The notes beneath the pieces were generated by a model. It had not been told where the DNA came from, did not search any database, and saw only the letters and a list, made by a program, of their open reading frames with translations. Positions 61,949-64,000 of a stretch of DNA of 64,000 nucleotides are shown here, one piece after another. The DNA is from Sutcliffiella horikoshii. Its GTDB lineage: Bacteria > Bacillota > Bacilli > Bacillales > Bacillaceae_I. Positions within the stretch are counted from its first letter, which is position 1. Every line of letters begins with the position of its first letter. The DNA lies in the NCBI RefSeq assembly GCF_008180725.1, contig NZ_VTEV01000002.1, positions 62,001-126,000 of the forward strand, read 5' to 3'. A program made the position numbers and the translations under genes.

Positions 61949-62788
61949 ATGGATCAATCCATAAAAGCCTATATTAGACAACTTGTCCAAGAGGCAGTAC
62001 AGCAATCCGCGAGTTCCCTGAGCAACTTGCCATCGAGTACCGGCAGGAAGCAATACGTCATCGCCAATTGGAAAATGAACAAGAACATTAAGGAAACACT
62101 GGAGTTTTTACAGCAGCTTAAAGAAGGAACAGGAGTGGAAGTGGTGGTTTGCCCACCTGCCCCACTCCTGTATCCGGCCAAGCTATACGTACAAGGACAG
62201 AATAAAGAGATACAAATTGGTGCCCAAAATGTTCACCAAGAAGATAAAGGAGCCTACACAGGCGAATCAGCAGCAAACCTGTTAAAAGATATAGGCTGCT
62301 CCTATTGCATCATCGGACATTCTGAAAGAAGGCAATATGCACAAGAAGATGATGCAACTGTGAACCAAAAAGCAAAACAAGCCTTAAAAAGGGGTCTGAC
62401 CCCTATCATCTGTATGGGGGAAACTTTAGAACAAAAACAACAGAACCAAACAGAAAAGGTCTTGACCACACAGATACTCGGCGCCATGGATGGAATCGAT
62501 GTATCTCAGGTGATATTCGCATATGAGCCGGTTTGGGCAATTGGAACAGGGGAATCCGCAACAGCGGAGGAAGCGCAACGTATCCATGCATATATCCGTG
62601 CCGTGCTAGCTCATATCGATAAGCGGAATGCCGAGAAAGTCAGCATTTTATATGGTGGATCTGTAAATGAGAATAATGCCCAAGAGTTCGCGGCAATGGA
62701 CGACATCGATGGAGTCCTTGTCGGCGGTGCAAGCTTACAGGTAGATTCTTTTCAGAAAATAATCGCTGTATTTGCCAAAGGAGCGTAG
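61949..62788 (+). CDS. tpiA: Triosephosphate isomerase with N-terminal encapsulation peptide
   Basis: Interconverts glyceraldehyde-3-phosphate and dihydroxyacetone phosphate. The 279-residue product has all catalytic residues: Lys42 in VIANWKMNKN, His124 in IIGHSERRQ and Glu193 in AYEPVWAIGTG. Normal TPI is about 250 residues and begins near the strand QYVIANWKMN. Here about 33 extra residues precede it: MDQSIKAYIRQLVQEAVQQ, an amphipathic helix like those on the other cargo enzymes, and a Ser-rich linker. It is therefore predicted to be inside the compartment. A GGGGTCTGACCCC motif (62391-62403) lies in the coding sequence. The gene lies between a BMC-H gene and an rpiB-like gene. Confidence 0.95.
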   Translation: MDQSIKAYIRQLVQEAVQQSASSLSNLPSSTGRKQYVIANWKMNKNIKETLEFLQQLKEGTGVEVVVCPPAPLLYPAKLYVQGQNKEIQIGAQNVHQEDKGAYTGESAANLLKDIGCSYCIIGHSERRQYAQEDDATVNQKAKQALKRGLTPIICMGETLEQKQQNQTEKVLTTQILGAMDGIDVSQVIFAYEPVWAIGTGESATAEEAQRIHAYIRAVLAHIDKRNAEKVSILYGGSVNENNAQEFAAMDDIDGVLVGGASLQVDSFQKIIAVFAKGA

Positions 62789-62791
62789 AAA

Positions 62792-63247
62792 ATGAAAAAA
62801 GTTGCAATCGGTAGCGACCATGGTGGATACGAGTTGAAAGAAGCGTTAAAAGGCTATTTGACGGAACTGGGGTATGAGTACCTTGATTTTGGATGCAAAG
62901 CGAAAGAATCGGTGGATTATCCGGACATCGCATTCTTAGTTGGCGAGTGTGTCGCGACCAATCCAGATTATGTCGGCATCATGATTGACGGAGTTGGTAT
63001 TGGGAGCGGCATGGTTTTAAACAAGATACCGGGTGTCCGGGGAGCGGTCTGCTGGGATTTGTCCTCTGTCATTAACAGCCGTGAACACAATAATGCCAAC
63101 GTTTTATCCATCGGTGGCCAGTTCATCGGGGAAGGCCTTGCCAAGCAATTGGTGAAAAAATGGCTGGAAACTGATTTCGCAGGCGGTCGCCACGATCGTC
63201 GCGTCACAAAAGTAATGGAAATAGAAAGTCGTTTTATCAAACGCTGA
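62792..63247 (+). CDS. rpiB: RpiB/LacAB-family sugar-phosphate isomerase with Cys-to-Asp change
   Basis: 151-residue enzyme of the RpiB/LacAB isomerase family, which interconverts aldose and ketose 5- or 6-phosphates. Typical sequence includes IGSDHGGYELKEALKGYL at the N-terminus, DYPDIA, and SREHNNANVLSIGGQFIGEGLA with the conserved His. The usual catalytic Cys in the CGTGIG motif (Cys66 in E. coli) is replaced: here it reads MIDGVGIGSGM with Asp66. It follows tpiA by 3 nt. Its lack of an N-terminal helix means encapsulation is less clear than for tpiA. Substrate could be ribose-5-phosphate or another sugar phosphate. Confidence 0.88.
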   Translation: MKKVAIGSDHGGYELKEALKGYLTELGYEYLDFGCKAKESVDYPDIAFLVGECVATNPDYVGIMIDGVGIGSGMVLNKIPGVRGAVCWDLSSVINSREHNNANVLSIGGQFIGEGLAKQLVKKWLETDFAGGRHDRRVTKVMEIESRFIKR

Positions 63248-63262
63248 AAGCAGGGTTAATAC

Positions 63263-63547
63263 ATGTTCGTAGCAAAAGTGATTGGCAATATGATCTGTAC
63301 CCATAAAGACGAGAACTTAAGAGGGTTGAAGCTGCTAATCGTCCAACCAGTAGATGATCAGCTGCAGGATAAAGGTAAACCACTTGTTGCTATTGACACA
63401 ATCGGTCAATCAGGAGAAGGGGACCTTGTTTATCTTGCAAAAAGCAGGGAATCCTCTCTGCCATTGAACAAAGACCTCGTTGCATCAGACGCAGGAATAC
63501 TTGGAATCATTGACTATTACAACGTAAAACGAATGGAGGAAATATAA
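63263..63547 (+). CDS. BMC-P vertex protein (EutN/CcmL family), second copy
   Basis: 94-residue pentameric shell protein: MFVAKVIGNMICTHKDENLRGLKLLIVQPVDDQ, GKPLVAIDTIGQSGEGDLVYLAKSRESS and ASDAGILGIIDYYNV. It is distinct from the 59792 copy in the loop after the second strand. It abuts the next shell gene (stop TAA at 63545-63547, start ATG at 63548). Confidence 0.95.
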   Translation: MFVAKVIGNMICTHKDENLRGLKLLIVQPVDDQLQDKGKPLVAIDTIGQSGEGDLVYLAKSRESSLPLNKDLVASDAGILGIIDYYNVKRMEEI

Positions 63548-63823
63548 ATGAGCAACGCATTAGGAATGATTGAAACAAAAGGTCTAGTAGGGGCAATTGA
63601 AGCAGCAGACGCTATGATGAAGGCAGCAAATGTATCATTAGTAGGAAAAGTTCAAGTTGGCGGCGGTTTAATCACTGTCATGGTACGCGGAGATGTAGGA
63701 GCTGTTAAAGCGGCAACAGAAGCAGGAGCAGATGCAGCGCAACGTGTTGGCGAATTCTTATCCGTTCATGTTATTCCAAGACCACATTCCGATATCGAAA
63801 AAATCCTTCCTACCAATCTATGA
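63548..63823 (+). CDS. BMC-H shell protein, short form
   Basis: 91-residue hexameric shell protein: [87 protein letters not shown]. It is very close to the BMC domain of the extended copy at 61542 (nearly the same in the first 20 residues), indicating a recent duplication or strong constraint. Its stop overlaps the next gene by 4 nt. Confidence 0.96.
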   Translation: MSNALGMIETKGLVGAIEAADAMMKAANVSLVGKVQVGGGLITVMVRGDVGAVKAATEAGADAAQRVGEFLSVHVIPRPHSDIEKILPTNL

Positions 63824-64000
63824 AGCTAGCAAAAGTCGTTGGAAATGTCGTTTCGACGATTAAAACACCAAGTCATCAAAACAAAAAGCTTATGGTCGTT
63901 ATTCCTGTAGATGCGAGCGGCAAGGAGTGTGGCGATGCCATGATAGCCTTCGATCGCTTTCACGCAGGAGTTGGCGACTATGTGCTCATACTAGAAGAAG
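63820..64000 (+). CDS. BMC-P vertex protein, third copy (3' end cut off)
   Basis: At least 60 residues of a third EutN/CcmL pentamer protein: [54 protein letters not shown]. It starts in an ATGA overlap with the preceding BMC-H and runs off the right edge; the family length is about 90. Three BMC-P paralogues in one operon fit known sugar-phosphate-type loci. Confidence 0.93.
   Translation, partial: MKLAKVVGNVVSTIKTPSHQNKKLMVVIPVDASGKECGDAMIAFDRFHAGVGDYVLILEE

Noticed and set aside
1-64000. tRNA, rRNA, prophage or complete insertion-sequence genes
   Set aside because: No cloverleaf-type or ribosomal sequence, integrase, capsid or transposase frame was recognised; the only mobile-element evidence is the gene-less 218-bp insert.

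Overview
The window is a chromosomal segment of a low-GC Gram-positive rod, most likely a Bacillaceae member (Bacillus or a close relative). Evidence: GGAGG-type ribosome binding sites with frequent TTG and GTG starts; gene sets matching B. subtilis modules (pxpABC/kip, ydbS-ydbT, ywqH-like LXG operon, nupNOPQ, potABCD); classical Fur boxes; and a GC-rich dispersed palindromic repeat of the kind common in Bacillaceae. No rRNA, tRNA, CRISPR array, prophage or complete transposase gene was seen.

Layout. 1-5.2 kb: a cut penicillin-acylase gene, then a divergent Fur-controlled siderophore module (lipoprotein plus two FecCD permeases). 5.2-17.3 kb: housekeeping and membrane genes: msrA, a YkvA-like gene, a ClC channel, two diguanylate cyclases, a K+ channel, a DUF1190/glutathionylspermidine-synthase-like/DUF350 trio, mqo and pirin. 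17.3-17.9 kb: a 52-bp tandem repeat array. 18-29.5 kb: NERD, DegV, a 5-oxoprolinase operon with NRAMP transporter, a TAXI-TRAP transporter, a hydroxyacid dehydrogenase, and a second 52-bp array of the same family. 29.8-34 kb: a type VII (LXG) effector operon. 34-46.4 kb: YdbS/YdbT, a metallo-beta-lactamase/rhodanese protein, two more Fur-box-linked iron uptake systems (FbpABC-type and a second FecCD system), and a glycosyltransferase. 46.4-51.2 kb: potABCD and an RsuA-family pseudouridine synthase. 51.5-56.9 kb: a nucleoside ABC importer (nupNOPQ type), split after its first gene by a terminator and a nested repeat insertion.

57.2 kb to the right edge: a bacterial microcompartment (BMC) operon. 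It has a DeoR/SorC regulator, PduL phosphotransacylase, a flavoprotein-like protein, a CoA-acylating aldehyde dehydrogenase, triosephosphate isomerase with an apparent encapsulation peptide, an RpiB-like isomerase with Asp in the catalytic Cys position, two BMC-H shell genes (one with two well-placed start sites) and three BMC-P vertex genes, the last cut by the window end.

How they fit: the nucleoside importer next to a DeoR-type regulator and a sugar-phosphate-type compartment suggests import of nucleosides, release of (deoxy)ribose phosphate, and compartmentalised conversion of the resulting aldehyde to acyl-CoA and acyl phosphate, with triose phosphate isomerised inside the shell. The aldolase expected for this pathway is not in the window. 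This BMC/nucleoside region and the paired 52-bp arrays are the most unusual parts.
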